In this document: piece by piece, positions 8,197 through 16,849 of the stretch | Position numbering within the stretch: the stretch's first letter is position 1 | How the letters are laid out: the number at the start of each line of letters is the position of its first letter | Assembly: GCA_018402345.1 (NCBI GenBank) | Contig: JAGYIV010000007.1 | Span: 100,919-164,918 of the forward strand | Length of the DNA stretch: 64,000 bases | Reading direction: 5' to 3' | Source of the DNA: Terrimicrobiaceae bacterium | GTDB taxonomy: Bacteria; Verrucomicrobiota; Verrucomicrobiia; Chthoniobacterales; Terrimicrobiaceae | Position numbers and translations under genes: made by a program | The notes under the pieces: model-generated | Told to the model about the DNA's origin: nothing | The model's input: the letters and a program-made list of their open reading frames with translations, nothing else | The model's database searches: none

Positions 8197-10002
8197 ATGG
8201 CCATAGAAAACACGCGCAACTTTTGCATTATCGCCCACATCGACCACGGAAAGACGACGCTTTCCGACCGGTTGCTTGAAGCGACCGGGACCATCCAGAA
8301 ACGCGAATCCCAAGAGCAGTTGCTCGACGCCATGGATCTGGAGCGCGAGCGCGGCATCACGATCAAGGCCCACCCGATCGCCATGGATTACACGGCGAAA
8401 AACGGCCGTCGCTACAAATTGAACCTCTCCGACACCCCTGGGCATGTCGATTTCTCCTACGAGGTGTCGCGATCGCTCGCCGCGTGCGAAGGCGCGCTGC
8501 TCATCATCGACGCCGCCCAAGGCGTGGAGGCGCAAACGGTGGCCAATGTCCACCTCGCCGAAAAACAAGGCCTCAAGCTCATTCCGGTCATCAACAAAAT
8601 CGACCTACCGAATGCCGACATCGACATGGCAAAGCAACAACTCGAGGACATCCTGACCATTCCCGCTGAGGAGGCGATCCTCGCCAGCGCCAAGGCGGGG
8701 ATCGGCATCGAGGAGATTCTCGAGGCCATCGTCGAGCGCATCCCTCATCCCACAGGCAAGCCCGAGGCTCGTCTCCGCGCACTCACGTTCGACTCGTATT
8801 TCGACACCTACCGCGGCGTCGTCATTTACACCCGCGTCATGGAAGGCACCGTGAAGGCCGGCGATCCGGTCAAACTGATGGCCACGAACTCGAACTACGA
8901 GGTCAAGGAGGTCGGCGTCTTCAAGCCCCAGCAGCCGAAATTTTTTGCCAGGGAACAACTCATCGCCGGCGACATCGGCTATGTCATTGCCAACATCAAG
9001 ACCTCCACCGAGGTGAAGGTCGGCGACACCCTCACAAGTGCCCGCCAGCCCGCAGACCAGCCCCTGCCGGGCTTCCAGGTTGTCCAACCCATGGTCTTCA
9101 GCGGCATTTATCCCATCAATACTGCCGACTTCGAGCGCCTCAAGGCCGCTATGGCGAAACTCCAACTCAACGATGCAGCCTTCCAATACATGGCCGAATC
9201 CAGCATCGCTCTCGGGTTCGGCTTCCGGTGCGGGTTTCTCGGCCTCCTCCACATGGAGATCATCCTTGAGCGCCTGCGCCGAGAGTTCGACATGGACATC
9301 ATCGCCACCTACCCCTCGGTCATCTATGAGGTTCTGCGCACGAACGGCGAGGTCCTCCGCATCGACAATCCCGACCAACTTCCCGACCCGAGTGTCATCG
9401 AGGAAATCCGAGAGCCTATGGTGCGGTGCTTCGTGATGGTTCCCAACGAATACATCTCGCCCATCCTCCAGCTCGTTATGGAAAAGCGAGGCGAAGTCAG
9501 CAACACCGAGTCCATCGACACCAAGCGCGTCATGCTCACCACGGAATTGCCGCTCAATGAAATCCTCGTCGATTTCGTGGACAAAATGAAATCCATCACC
9601 CGCGGTTACGGTTCCATGAACTACGAGCAGGCCGGTTACAAACCCGCGAAGCTCGTGAAACTCGAAATGCTCGTCAATAACGAGCCGGTGGATGCCTTTT
9701 CCTCGATCGTGCACCGCGAGAAGGCCGAGTCCCGCGGCCGCGCCCTCGCAGCGAAACTCAAGGAAGTGATCCCGCAGCAACTCTACCAAGTGGCCATCCA
9801 AGCCGCCATCGGCGGAAAAATCATCGCGCGCGAAAGCGTCAGCGCCATGCGCAAAAACGTGACCGCGAAATGCTACGGTGGCGACATCACCCGCAAACGC
9901 AAACTCCTCGAGAAGCAAAAGGAAGGCAAAAAACGCATGAAAGCCGTCGGCACGGTGAATATCCCCCAAGAGGCGTTCGTGCAGGTTCTGCGGACCAGTT
10001 GA
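8197..10002 (+). CDS. lepA: Elongation factor 4 (LepA)
   Basis: 601-residue translational GTPase, the normal LepA length. It contains AHIDHGKTTLSDRL (G1), RGITIKA (switch I), DTPGHVDF (G3) and NKIDLP (G4), EF-G-like domains II and III, and the LepA-specific C-terminal domain ending KRKLLEKQKEGKKRMK. It acts on stalled or badly translocated ribosomes and in initiation and assembly. The ATG at 8197 (MAIENTRNF) matches the usual N-terminus; the in-frame ATG at 8155 adds 14 unconserved residues. It is followed 26 bp later by lepB on the same strand, the classic lepA-lepB pairing. Confidence 0.97.
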   Translation: MAIENTRNFCIIAHIDHGKTTLSDRLLEATGTIQKRESQEQLLDAMDLERERGITIKAHPIAMDYTAKNGRRYKLNLSDTPGHVDFSYEVSRSLAACEGALLIIDAAQGVEAQTVANVHLAEKQGLKLIPVINKIDLPNADIDMAKQQLEDILTIPAEEAILASAKAGIGIEEILEAIVERIPHPTGKPEARLRALTFDSYFDTYRGVVIYTRVMEGTVKAGDPVKLMATNSNYEVKEVGVFKPQQPKFFAREQLIAGDIGYVIANIKTSTEVKVGDTLTSARQPADQPLPGFQVVQPMVFSGIYPINTADFERLKAAMAKLQLNDAAFQYMAESSIALGFGFRCGFLGLLHMEIILERLRREFDMDIIATYPSVIYEVLRTNGEVLRIDNPDQLPDPSVIEEIREPMVRCFVMVPNEYISPILQLVMEKRGEVSNTESIDTKRVMLTTELPLNEILVDFVDKMKSITRGYGSMNYEQAGYKPAKLVKLEMLVNNEPVDAFSSIVHREKAESRGRALAAKLKEVIPQQLYQVAIQAAIGGKIIARESVSAMRKNVTAKCYGGDITRKRKLLEKQKEGKKRMKAVGTVNIPQEAFVQVLRTS

Positions 10003-10028
10003 CCCGACTCCCCCACCCTTTTCACGGC

Positions 10029-11150
10029 ATGTTCTTTTTCACTCCGAGATACATCAAAGAGGCCAAGCACTTCCTGCATGGAGCGCGCAAATTTCTCGCC
10101 TACAAGAAAGACATCCTCACCGACGCCCACCGCCGCGATCTCGAGGGTCTCATCGACGCTCTGAAATCAGCCATCCGCTCCCGCGACCAGAAAGCGATCG
10201 ACCGAGTCATCCACTCTATCAACACCCTCGTCGACCGCGCCATCCCACCCGCCAAGCACGCATGGATTCGTGAAAACGTGGAAGTCATCCTTGTGGCGAT
10301 CGTGATTGCCGCCGGCGTGAAAGCCTACCTGCTGCAACCCTTCCGCATCCCCACCGGTTCGATGCAGCCCACGCTCTACGGTATCGTGGGAGTGCCCACC
10401 GACACGCCTCCGCCGAACATCCTCGTCCGAGCCTTCGATCTTGTTGTCCGCGGACGCCACCACTTCGACCTGCGCGCGTCGGCGACCGATGTCGTGACCT
10501 CGCTTCAGGAGAAGACGTATCTGAACTTTTTCACCTTCACCACGATCCGATTCCGCAATTCCTCCCATACACTTTTTGTCCCGCGCGATCCGCTCATGCG
10601 CTATTTCCATGTCGTGCCAGGTCGCGAATACAGCGCCGGCGAAGTCATCGCCCGAGGCCACATGGACACCGGCGACCAGATCTTCGTCGACAAACTCAGC
10701 TATAACTTCGTCAAACCTGACTTGGGGGATGTCTTCGTGTTCAAGACCACCGGCATCCGCGAAATCGAAGACGGCCTTGATCCCGCCATGGGCTCCCAGC
10801 ATTACATCAAACGCCTCTGCGGCCTCCCCGGGCAGACCTTGCGCATCGCCCCGCCGAAGCTGTTCATCGACGGCAAAACCCCAGGCCTGTTCGTGCTTCA
10901 GCGCATCATGAGCTTGAAGGACGGCTACCAAGGCTTCTCGAACAACGGCCGCAACGGCCCGCCCTTCCGCTTTCTTGGCTCTCCCCAAGCCACCTTCACC
11001 GTGCCTGTATCCACATACTTCGCCCTCGGAGACAACAGCTACCACTCGCGCGACAGTCGCGATTGGGGCGGCGTGCCAGAGCGCAACGTCGCCGGACGCG
11101 GACTTCTCGTCTACTGGCCGTTCAGCGAACGCTGGGGCTTGATTCGCTAA
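10029..11150 (+). CDS. lepB: Signal peptidase I
   Basis: 373-residue type I leader peptidase that removes signal peptides from exported proteins at the outer face of the inner membrane. The membrane anchor is VEVILVAIVIAAGVKAYLL. The catalytic Ser is in PTGSMQPTL and the general-base Lys in HYIKRLCGLPG; the C-terminal GDNSYHSRDSRDWG box is intact. About 85 residues of charged helix precede the anchor, longer than in E. coli LepB. A long region between boxes B and C (about residues 145-215) is also larger than usual. The ATG at 10029 is the first in frame after the lepA stop, and the two genes are probably cotranscribed. Confidence 0.95.
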   Translation: MFFFTPRYIKEAKHFLHGARKFLAYKKDILTDAHRRDLEGLIDALKSAIRSRDQKAIDRVIHSINTLVDRAIPPAKHAWIRENVEVILVAIVIAAGVKAYLLQPFRIPTGSMQPTLYGIVGVPTDTPPPNILVRAFDLVVRGRHHFDLRASATDVVTSLQEKTYLNFFTFTTIRFRNSSHTLFVPRDPLMRYFHVVPGREYSAGEVIARGHMDTGDQIFVDKLSYNFVKPDLGDVFVFKTTGIREIEDGLDPAMGSQHYIKRLCGLPGQTLRIAPPKLFIDGKTPGLFVLQRIMSLKDGYQGFSNNGRNGPPFRFLGSPQATFTVPVSTYFALGDNSYHSRDSRDWGGVPERNVAGRGLLVYWPFSERWGLIR

Positions 11151-11201
11151 AATCCGTCACCAACCACGGCACGGTAATGGTTCAGAAAAACCGTTGCCTT
11201 T

Positions 11202-11504
11202 TCAGTAACGCAGGTCGGATTTGCGCACAAAGCCGACCCGCCCGTTTTCAGTCCGCACCTTTACCCAGTCCCCCTCCTCATCGAGCACTTGGAGACGAAC
11301 ATCGTTCAGGATTTGCATCATCAAAAGCGAACTGGGCTTCGGCAGGCCGCGCAACTCGGTGTATCCCGAGAGGCTCATGACCGTGCCTTGGCGCACCACC
11401 GCTGGGGGCTTTGCGCTCTCTTCCCGCGCCAAGTTGATGACATACAGGCCGAGAAAAACACTCCCGGCCGCGAGGAGAACCAAGATGAGTTGTTTGATGT
11501 TCAT
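11202..11504 (-). CDS. Small membrane-anchored SH3-like domain protein
   Basis: 100 residues from the ATG at 11504 (MNIKQLILVLLAAG). The first 25 residues are a membrane anchor or uncleaved signal. After a linker, residues about 45-100 show the bacterial SH3 pattern, ending in GDWVKVRTENGRVGFVRKSDL, as in peptidoglycan-binding SH3b domains. It probably sits in the periplasm. It lies downstream of tRNA-Val on the same strand and convergent with lepB. An upstream in-frame start at 11585 would place 27 basic residues before the hydrophobic segment and was rejected. Confidence 0.7.
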   Translation of the reverse strand: MNIKQLILVLLAAGSVFLGLYVINLAREESAKPPAVVRQGTVMSLSGYTELRGLPKPSSLLMMQILNDVRLQVLDEEGDWVKVRTENGRVGFVRKSDLRY

Positions 11505-11620
11505 GGGGTGGAACCTTTCAAAATATAGACGCCTGACTTCATTCCGAACAGCTCTTAACGTTTTGCCACAGCCGCCAAAACGCAACTCAATTTTTCAGCC
11601 TCAGACGGGAAGGGAAAAAG

Positions 11621-11695
11621 TGGTGCGCGATGCAGGGTTCGAACCTGCGACTTCTTGCGTGTGAAGCAAGCGCTCTACCACTGAGCTAATCGCGC
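11621..11695 (-). tRNA. tRNA-Val (anticodon CAC)
   Basis: Acceptor GCGCGAT pairs with ATCGCGC. The anticodon arm is CTTGC TTCACAC GCAAG with anticodon CAC, and the T-arm contains AGGTTCGAACCCT. The discriminator is A and CCA is encoded at 11623-11621. Confidence 0.95.
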
Positions 11696-11782
11696 AAATC
11701 AACGGGTTGCCACGCATGGGCAGCGCCATCGAATGCTGTTTTGTAACCCCGCCCCCGCTTGAAGACAAGCCGCGAATCGGCG

Positions 11783-12940
11783 TCAGTTGACTTTTCGGCG
11801 CAACACGCCAGCCACGCGGGCCATCTCCTCCTCCGTGTTGTAGAAGTGCGGACTGAAGCGCAACCACTGCTCACCGGCGCGCGTTGTTCTGAGCGAGGCG
11901 GTGATCCCCTCCCCTTCCAGAGCCGCAAAAAATTCGGCTGACGGCGTTGATGGATGCCTCGCCGTGAGGATTCCCGAGCGCATCGGATCTTCGGCGCCAG
12001 GCGAGAGAAATTCGAACCCCGCTTCGCGAAGTTGCGATTCCAAAAAATCCCGCGCCCGCAGGATGGCTGACTGGACGTTTTCCAACCCGCATTCCTCGAG
12101 CATTCCGAGACTCGCCTTCATGCCATACATGCCGATGATGTTCAGCACACCGGGTTCGTAGCGCCTCGCCGTCGGCTCGAACACAATCTCCCGCTGGGCG
12201 ATAAAATCCGGCGACTTCACATTCCAAGCCCCAAGCAACGTCGGGCGGCATGTCTCGAAGTGACGCCGCGCCACATACACAATGCCAATCGCCAGCGGGC
12301 CAAGCATCCACTTGTGGGCATCGGCGCTCAGGAAATCCACGTGCCTTACACTCAGCGGCGCCGCACCCACCGTCTGGATCGCATCAAGAGAAAACAACAC
12401 CCCCCGCTCATGCAGCAGGCTTCCGATCGCATCGACATCGATCCGGCGTCCGCTCAGAAAATGGCAGGACGCCAAGGCAACAAGGCGCGTGCGCGGCGAC
12501 AACGATGCCGCCACCAGTTCGGGCGTGATCGCTCCCGTGATTTTCGGTTCGAGATATTTCACCACCACCCCGCGGGAAGCCAGTGCCGCCCATGGATACA
12601 CATTCGACGGGTAATCATCCCCGTAACAAACCACCTCGTCACCCGGTTCCCACTCGATGCCGTTTGCAAATAGGCTTAAGCCGAGGGATGTCGGCCCGAG
12701 CAATGCGATCTCGTCAGCCTCCGCGCCGATCACCCTCGCGCAAAGCGCACGGGTATTCGTCACATCACGCAGCACATCGCCGAACTCCTGGTGCCGCACA
12801 CAACTTGCCTCGGCGTGCGCCTGCATCGCATCCGCCGCGCAGCGCGGCAGCACCGTCACTCCTGCATGCGCCAGGAAGATACCCTGCTCCACCACCGGAA
12901 ACGCCGCGCACCGCGCCGCCTCGTCGCGAAAAATGCTCAC
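11783..12940 (-). CDS. PLP-dependent class V aminotransferase / cysteine desulfurase-like protein
   Basis: 385-residue fold-type I PLP enzyme. The Schiff-base Lys is in SADAHKWMLGP, preceded by the Asp of SLDAIQTVGA, which contacts the pyridine nitrogen. The C-terminal small domain ends RFSPHFYNTEEEM. The pattern is closer to isopenicillin-N-epimerase and cysteine-desulfurase-like enzymes of unknown substrate than to SufS, so I do not assign it as the sulfur donor for the suf operon. Translation starts at a GTG at 12940, whose bases overlap the TGA of the upstream RelE-like gene (GTGA), indicating translational coupling. Confidence 0.85.
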   Translation of the reverse strand: MSIFRDEAARCAAFPVVEQGIFLAHAGVTVLPRCAADAMQAHAEASCVRHQEFGDVLRDVTNTRALCARVIGAEADEIALLGPTSLGLSLFANGIEWEPGDEVVCYGDDYPSNVYPWAALASRGVVVKYLEPKITGAITPELVAASLSPRTRLVALASCHFLSGRRIDVDAIGSLLHERGVLFSLDAIQTVGAAPLSVRHVDFLSADAHKWMLGPLAIGIVYVARRHFETCRPTLLGAWNVKSPDFIAQREIVFEPTARRYEPGVLNIIGMYGMKASLGMLEECGLENVQSAILRARDFLESQLREAGFEFLSPGAEDPMRSGILTARHPSTPSAEFFAALEGEGITASLRTTRAGEQWLRFSPHFYNTEEEMARVAGVLRRKVN

Positions 12941-13299
12941 TTCCGTGCCTCCTCGGCCTCATGGATCAATTTCCAGAAATCATTCGTCTTCGCCAACCCG
13001 CCATCCTCCTCATCAAGCGGCAAGTTCGATCGAAAAAGAAAATCCCGGATCGTGTTTTTGTGGAGCACTCGGTGGATCAACAAACCCTCGGCGTGATTCT
13101 CGAAATAGATGCGATAGTCCTTCGCGCGGTAGCGGTGAAGCGTGCGTCCGTCGCGCGAGACCTTGCCGAAATGCTCGCCGTCCAGCGACTCGAGGTCCCC
13201 GGGCAGAAATTGAAACTCGGCGAGCAACTCCAGTTGCAGCGTCTTCGGAAGCGCCGCCATTTCCGCAGCACTCAGTTCGTTGAAGATGACTTGAAACAC
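12937..13299 (-). CDS. RelE/ParE-like protein (possible orphan toxin)
   Basis: 120 residues. The centre has the RelE/ParE-type signature of a short strand-rich core: DGRTLHRYRAKDYRIYFENH, then a strand ending LIHRVLHKNTIRDFLFR. Family members cleave mRNA on the ribosome or poison gyrase. Here the C-terminus is extended by an acidic tail of about 30 residues. No antitoxin-like gene precedes it; instead it overlaps by four bases the downstream aminotransferase gene, an unusual partner. It may be a housekeeping RelE-fold protein rather than a toxin. Confidence 0.6.
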   Translation of the reverse strand: MFQVIFNELSAAEMAALPKTLQLELLAEFQFLPGDLESLDGEHFGKVSRDGRTLHRYRAKDYRIYFENHAEGLLIHRVLHKNTIRDFLFRSNLPLDEEDGGLAKTNDFWKLIHEAEEARK

Positions 13300-13402
13300 G
13301 CCACGAAGATACGCGCCCTGGACTCACGATTGGCAAGACGCGAATTCAAGCAAGCCACGGCGGTTGACCATGCCGCTGGTGCCCCCTATTTAAAAATCAC
13401 CC

Positions 13403-14038
13403 ATGACCTTCGACCTCTCCACCCGCCGCCTCTATGGCATTCTCGACCTCGGATACGTGACACCCGAAAATGCCGCACCCACCGCGTTGGCCATGCTCGA
13501 AGGCGGTGTTCAGTTCCTCCAACTCCGCGCCAAAAACACCGCCAAATCCGACATCCCGGCCATCGCCCGCCCATTGGCTGCTCTCTGCCGCGACCACGCC
13601 GTGCCGTTTATCTTGAACGACCACCCCGACCTCGTTTCGCAAGTCGGGGCGGATGGAGCCCATGTCGGCCAAGACGACATGAGTGTGGCCGAAGCCCGCG
13701 CCCTCGCTGGCCCAGGCAAAATCATCGGCCTCTCGACCCACAGCCTCGCCCAAGCTCGCGCCGCTGTTCCTCAGTCCCCTGACTACATCGGCTTCGGTCC
13801 ACTCTTCGCCACCCCCACAAAACCAGACTACACACCCATCGGCACCTCAGACATCCAAGCCGTTCACGAAAGCATCCCGCTCCCCATCTTCTGCATCGGC
13901 GGCATCAAAAGCGAAAACCTCCCCTCCGTTTTAAATCAAGGCGCCCGCCGAGTCGTCATCGTCTCCGGCATCCTCCAAGCCCCCGACATCCGCTCCTACT
14001 GCCGCGAGTGTCTTGAGCTGATCGAGCAAGCCAACTGA
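13403..14038 (+). CDS. thiE: Thiamine-phosphate synthase
   Basis: 211-residue TIM-barrel enzyme that joins the pyrimidine (HMP-PP) and thiazole (THZ-P) halves of vitamin B1. The conserved stretches are all present: FLQLRAKN near the start of the barrel, FILNDHPDLVSQVGADGAHVGQDD cut around the ND and VGQ motifs, GLSTHS, DYIGFGPLFATPTK, and the phosphate-binding CIGGIK near the C-terminus. The ATG at 13403 begins MTFDLSTRRLYGI. No other thi gene is nearby, and the 103 bp upstream do not show the THI-box consensus. Confidence 0.92.
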   Translation: MTFDLSTRRLYGILDLGYVTPENAAPTALAMLEGGVQFLQLRAKNTAKSDIPAIARPLAALCRDHAVPFILNDHPDLVSQVGADGAHVGQDDMSVAEARALAGPGKIIGLSTHSLAQARAAVPQSPDYIGFGPLFATPTKPDYTPIGTSDIQAVHESIPLPIFCIGGIKSENLPSVLNQGARRVVIVSGILQAPDIRSYCRECLELIEQAN

Positions 14039-14074
14039 GCAGCGGCCGCAAATCTCCTCGCGACACGTCTGCTC

Positions 14075-15251
14075 TCACTCAAGCAACCGGAGCACACTTC
14101 GCGAGTCGACACGCTGCATCGCAAGCAACGCCGACCCCGCCTCAATGAAAACTTTCGTCTTGGCCAAATCAGCACTCGCCCGCGCAATATCCGTGTCCTG
14201 AATCACGCTCAACGCAGCCTCCCGATTTTGCTTGTTCGTGGAGTTCATCGCCGAAGCGATCTGGAGTTGGTTTTTCTCGGCACCGTTGATGGCGCGAGCT
14301 TGGGCGATGTTTTGGAGGGATACGAGAAGATCAGAATGTTCGACATCCTTTATACTGATCGGGGACCTCTCAAAAATGTAGCCGTAAGCCAAACCACTTG
14401 AGTTATGAGTATCAAGCCAGGATGCCAAACCAGGCGGAGCATAAACATAATCAGTAAACCAACTTAGGTTGTCATCGTTGAATGGATTCCAAAACTCAAA
14501 ATCCCACGGCGTTCCATCAACCCATTCGAATGTCCCTTCGACTCTTTCATCAGTTCCCCCAAGCCAGGTCCAACCCTTTGTTGCACCAGCAACCAAAGGC
14601 TTGATTAAATCCCACTCCTCTTGGGATCCTACTGTTGCCAAGTGCCCTCCTCTGGACTCGGCATCAGATTTGGCTTGTTGCCAAGTGTATTTTCTATCGT
14701 CAATCAATTCATATTCCGATTCACCCGCGACATTTAACACATCACCCACAAAAAGATTTTCAGATATAGGCCTGTTGATTTGTAAATCGGAACCTGTCTC
14801 TCCCATAGCAATTGATAGTGGTTCCTCACCAGACGATGGACTGAATAGGACGGTGCCATTGAACGATTCAGCCTTGAGCACCTCCAAATGCTCCTGCAAC
14901 GCCACATATTCTGTCTGATAAAGCGCGACATCGTCGCTCGACTTCGTGACATCATCCGAGAGTGTCTTGAGTTCGGCCATCACGCTCCAACGCCTGCCCC
15001 ATTTTTGCAAGCACCCCATCCTGCACCTGCAAAAAGGAGATCGCGTTTTGAATGTTTTTTTCAAACGCCTCCGCAGAGCGGATCGAGACGGACATTTTCG
15101 TTGCCATCGATAAGCCCGACGGATCGTCCTTTGCAGAATTGATGCGTTTCCCAGAGGAAATCCTCTCCAGCGTCTGGGCGTGGCGATTCAGGGACAACCT
15201 CAAGTTGTCCGCAACCACACTTGCCGCGACCATGCTGCTTCCAACAATCAT
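14075..15251 (-). CDS. Flagellin with a C-type-lectin-like domain in the variable region; interrupted by one frameshift
   Basis: Restoring one base gives a 391-residue flagellin. The N-terminal D0/D1 region (about 1-135) has the hallmark RISSGKRINSAKDDPSGLS; the C-terminal D1/D0 region ends with ALLAMQRVDSRSVLRLLE. Between them, at about residues 185-300, is a domain with the C-type lectin pattern: RGGHLATVGSQEEW, then WLGGTDERVEGTFEWVDG, FWNP, and a final GYIFER. It lacks the disulfide cysteines of animal lectins. The frame breaks near 14981: the first frame reads GQALER, then continues as MAELKTLSDDV in another frame if one C (plus strand) is removed. Without this the product would be a 99-residue N-terminal fragment. 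No other flagellar gene is in the window. No sigma-28-like promoter could be recognised. Confidence 0.85.
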
Positions 15252-15339
15252 CCGTGATTGAGTTTGTTAAGGATTTGCATCACCTCACACACGGGTCAAC
15301 ATAATTATCCACCCTTGATCAGCAAAAACATCGGTGAAG

Positions 15340-15480
15340 CAATTTGCCCAATGATTTTTCCCACACCCTCCATGAGCAGCATCCACAAGACCCTCCAAGC
15401 GCCATCGCAACATTCTTTCCTACAATCTACCGCAAACTTTTTGGCCGATCGGCCATTTTTTTGACGGTCTTTGCGCCGAC
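15340..15480 (+). repeat. Dispersed intergenic repeat, copy 2
   Basis: 15421-15480 matches the minus strand of 2371-2428. The centre is the perfect 14-bp palindrome TGGCCGATCGGCCA followed by a run of T and then GACGG. A weaker match covers the TTTTCCCACACCCTCCATGA region near 15355-15375. On the plus strand the palindrome plus T-run resembles a short terminator. Confidence 0.6.
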
Positions 15481-15583
15481 TATTCTGTCGGCCCAAACAC
15501 AATCTCCCCCACCCGCAAAACTCTTCCAATCCTACCGAATTCCGCGACGTGACCATCGCTCAGCGAATCCTTAATTAGAATTG

Positions 15584-15597
15584 TTCTTGATCAAGAA
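15584..15597. promoter_or_regulatory. Perfect palindrome upstream of the Fur-type regulator and suf operon
   Basis: TTCTTGATCAAGAA is a perfect 14-bp inverted repeat, preceded by the AT-rich TTAATTAGAATTG. It ends 25 bp before the regulator's ATG at 15623. The position and AT-rich symmetric form fit an operator for a Fur/PerR-type protein, which would mean autoregulation of the regulator-suf operon. Confidence 0.5.
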
Positions 15598-15622
15598 AGT
15601 CGGGCGGCTACATTGCCTCGCC

Positions 15623-16072
15623 ATGCCAAAGCGTTCGTCAACGCCCCTCGGCTACGAGGAAACAATCAGCCACAGCGGACACCGCCTTACTCCGCAGCGC
15701 CGCGAGGTCTACAATGTCCTCCTCTCCGAACGTGACCACCCCACCGCCTCGGAGGTGTTCATCCGCGCGAAGAGACACATGCCAAGCATCTCCCTCGCCA
15801 CCGTCTACAACTGCCTCGAGACGCTTGTCGCCTGCGGCCTCGCCAAGCAGGTCAACGTCGAGCGCGAGGCCACACGCTATTGCCCGAATCTCGAGGAGCA
15901 CGGCCACTTCATTTGCGACTCCTGCGGCACCGTCTCCGATGTCCCATTGGCCAGGCAGGGATCGCTTGCCAGCGTTTTCAAAGTTCCACCCAAGTTCACC
16001 GTCACCCATTCCGAAATCACGCTCCGCGGCACCTGCCCGGCATGCAAATCCAACCACGTCCAAATCCAATGA
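15623..16072 (+). CDS. Fur family transcriptional regulator, first gene of the suf operon
   Basis: 149-residue metal-dependent repressor. The winged-helix part has [13 protein letters not shown] and the recognition helix [12 protein letters not shown]. The dimerisation part carries HGHFICDSC, and a second CPAC pair near the C-terminus; the four cysteines form the structural zinc site. Regulatory metal ligands include the His cluster around HGHF. Subtype (Fur or PerR) cannot be fixed from sequence alone. The ATG at 15623 ([10 protein letters not shown]) is chosen; the frame extends upstream into the palindrome. Its stop overlaps the start of sufC (ATGA), so it is cotranscribed and probably controls Fe-S assembly in response to iron or peroxide. 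Confidence 0.9.
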   Translation: MPKRSSTPLGYEETISHSGHRLTPQRREVYNVLLSERDHPTASEVFIRAKRHMPSISLATVYNCLETLVACGLAKQVNVEREATRYCPNLEEHGHFICDSCGTVSDVPLARQGSLASVFKVPPKFTVTHSEITLRGTCPACKSNHVQIQ

Positions 16073-16827
16073 GCCTAAAAATCGAAAACCTCCATGCCAA
16101 TATCGGCGTCCGTGAAATCCTCAAGGGCCTCAACCTTGAAATCCCCAAGGGCCAAGTCCACGCCATCATGGGAAAAAACGGCTCCGGCAAATCCACCCTC
16201 GCCAAAGTCATGGCGGGCCATCCCGACTACGAGGTCACCGGCGGATCGGTCTCGCTGGACGGCTTGAACCTTTTCGACATGGAAGAACCCGACCAGCGTT
16301 CCCGCGCCGGTCTCTTCGTCGCCTTCCAATACCCGATGGAAATTCCCGGCGTGACGATCGCGAACTTCATTCGCGCCGCGCTCCAAGCCCGCCTTCCCGA
16401 AGGCGAGGAACTCGACGCTGTCGAATACTACGGGGAACTCTACAAAAAGATGGACGCGCTGAAGATCGACCGCTCGTTCACTTCCCGCGCTGTCAACGAA
16501 GGCTTCTCCGGCGGTGAAAAGAAACGCTGCGAGGTGCTTCAGATGGCGATGCTGAACCCCGTCTACGCCGTGCTCGACGAAACCGATTCGGGCCTCGACA
16601 TCGACGCGTTGCGCATCGTCTCCGAGGGCGTCAATGCCATGCGCAGCCCGGAGCGCGGCTTCCTGGTCATCACCCACTATCAGCGCCTCCTCGAATACAT
16701 CGTGCCCGATGTCGTTCATGTCATGGTCGACGGCCGCATCGTCATGAGCGGCGACAAGACCCTCGCCCACAAGCTCGAGGCCGAGGGCTACGACTGGGTC
16801 GAAAAAGAAACCCTCACGAACGCCTGA
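16069..16827 (+). CDS. sufC: Fe-S cluster assembly ATPase SufC
   Basis: 252-residue ABC-type ATPase that binds SufB and SufD and powers the scaffold for iron-sulfur cluster assembly in the cytosol. Walker A is GKNGSGKST, the Q-loop lies in [11 protein letters not shown], the ABC signature is SGGEKKR, and Walker B is [12 protein letters not shown]. The segment after the Q-loop (PGVTIANF) is typical of SufC. The ATG at 16069 overlaps the regulator's stop by four bases. Confidence 0.97.
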   Translation: MSLKIENLHANIGVREILKGLNLEIPKGQVHAIMGKNGSGKSTLAKVMAGHPDYEVTGGSVSLDGLNLFDMEEPDQRSRAGLFVAFQYPMEIPGVTIANFIRAALQARLPEGEELDAVEYYGELYKKMDALKIDRSFTSRAVNEGFSGGEKKRCEVLQMAMLNPVYAVLDETDSGLDIDALRIVSEGVNAMRSPERGFLVITHYQRLLEYIVPDVVHVMVDGRIVMSGDKTLAHKLEAEGYDWVEKETLTNA

Positions 16828-16849
16828 TCCACCAACCCGGAGGAAACAC

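Larger units (their letters stand above)
15252..15622. other. Intergenic region between divergent flagellin and Fur-type regulator genes
   Basis: No convincing gene is present. It holds copy 2 of the dispersed repeat (15340-15480) and, next to the regulator, a 14-bp palindrome. Both divergent promoters must lie here. Confidence 0.6.

Noticed and set aside
8605..9969. 454-codon minus-strand open frame opposite lepA
   Set aside because: It is antisense to lepA, with low-complexity Asp/His/Val composition.
13300..13402. TPP riboswitch before thiE
   Set aside because: The THI-box core sequences are not present in the 103 bp upstream.
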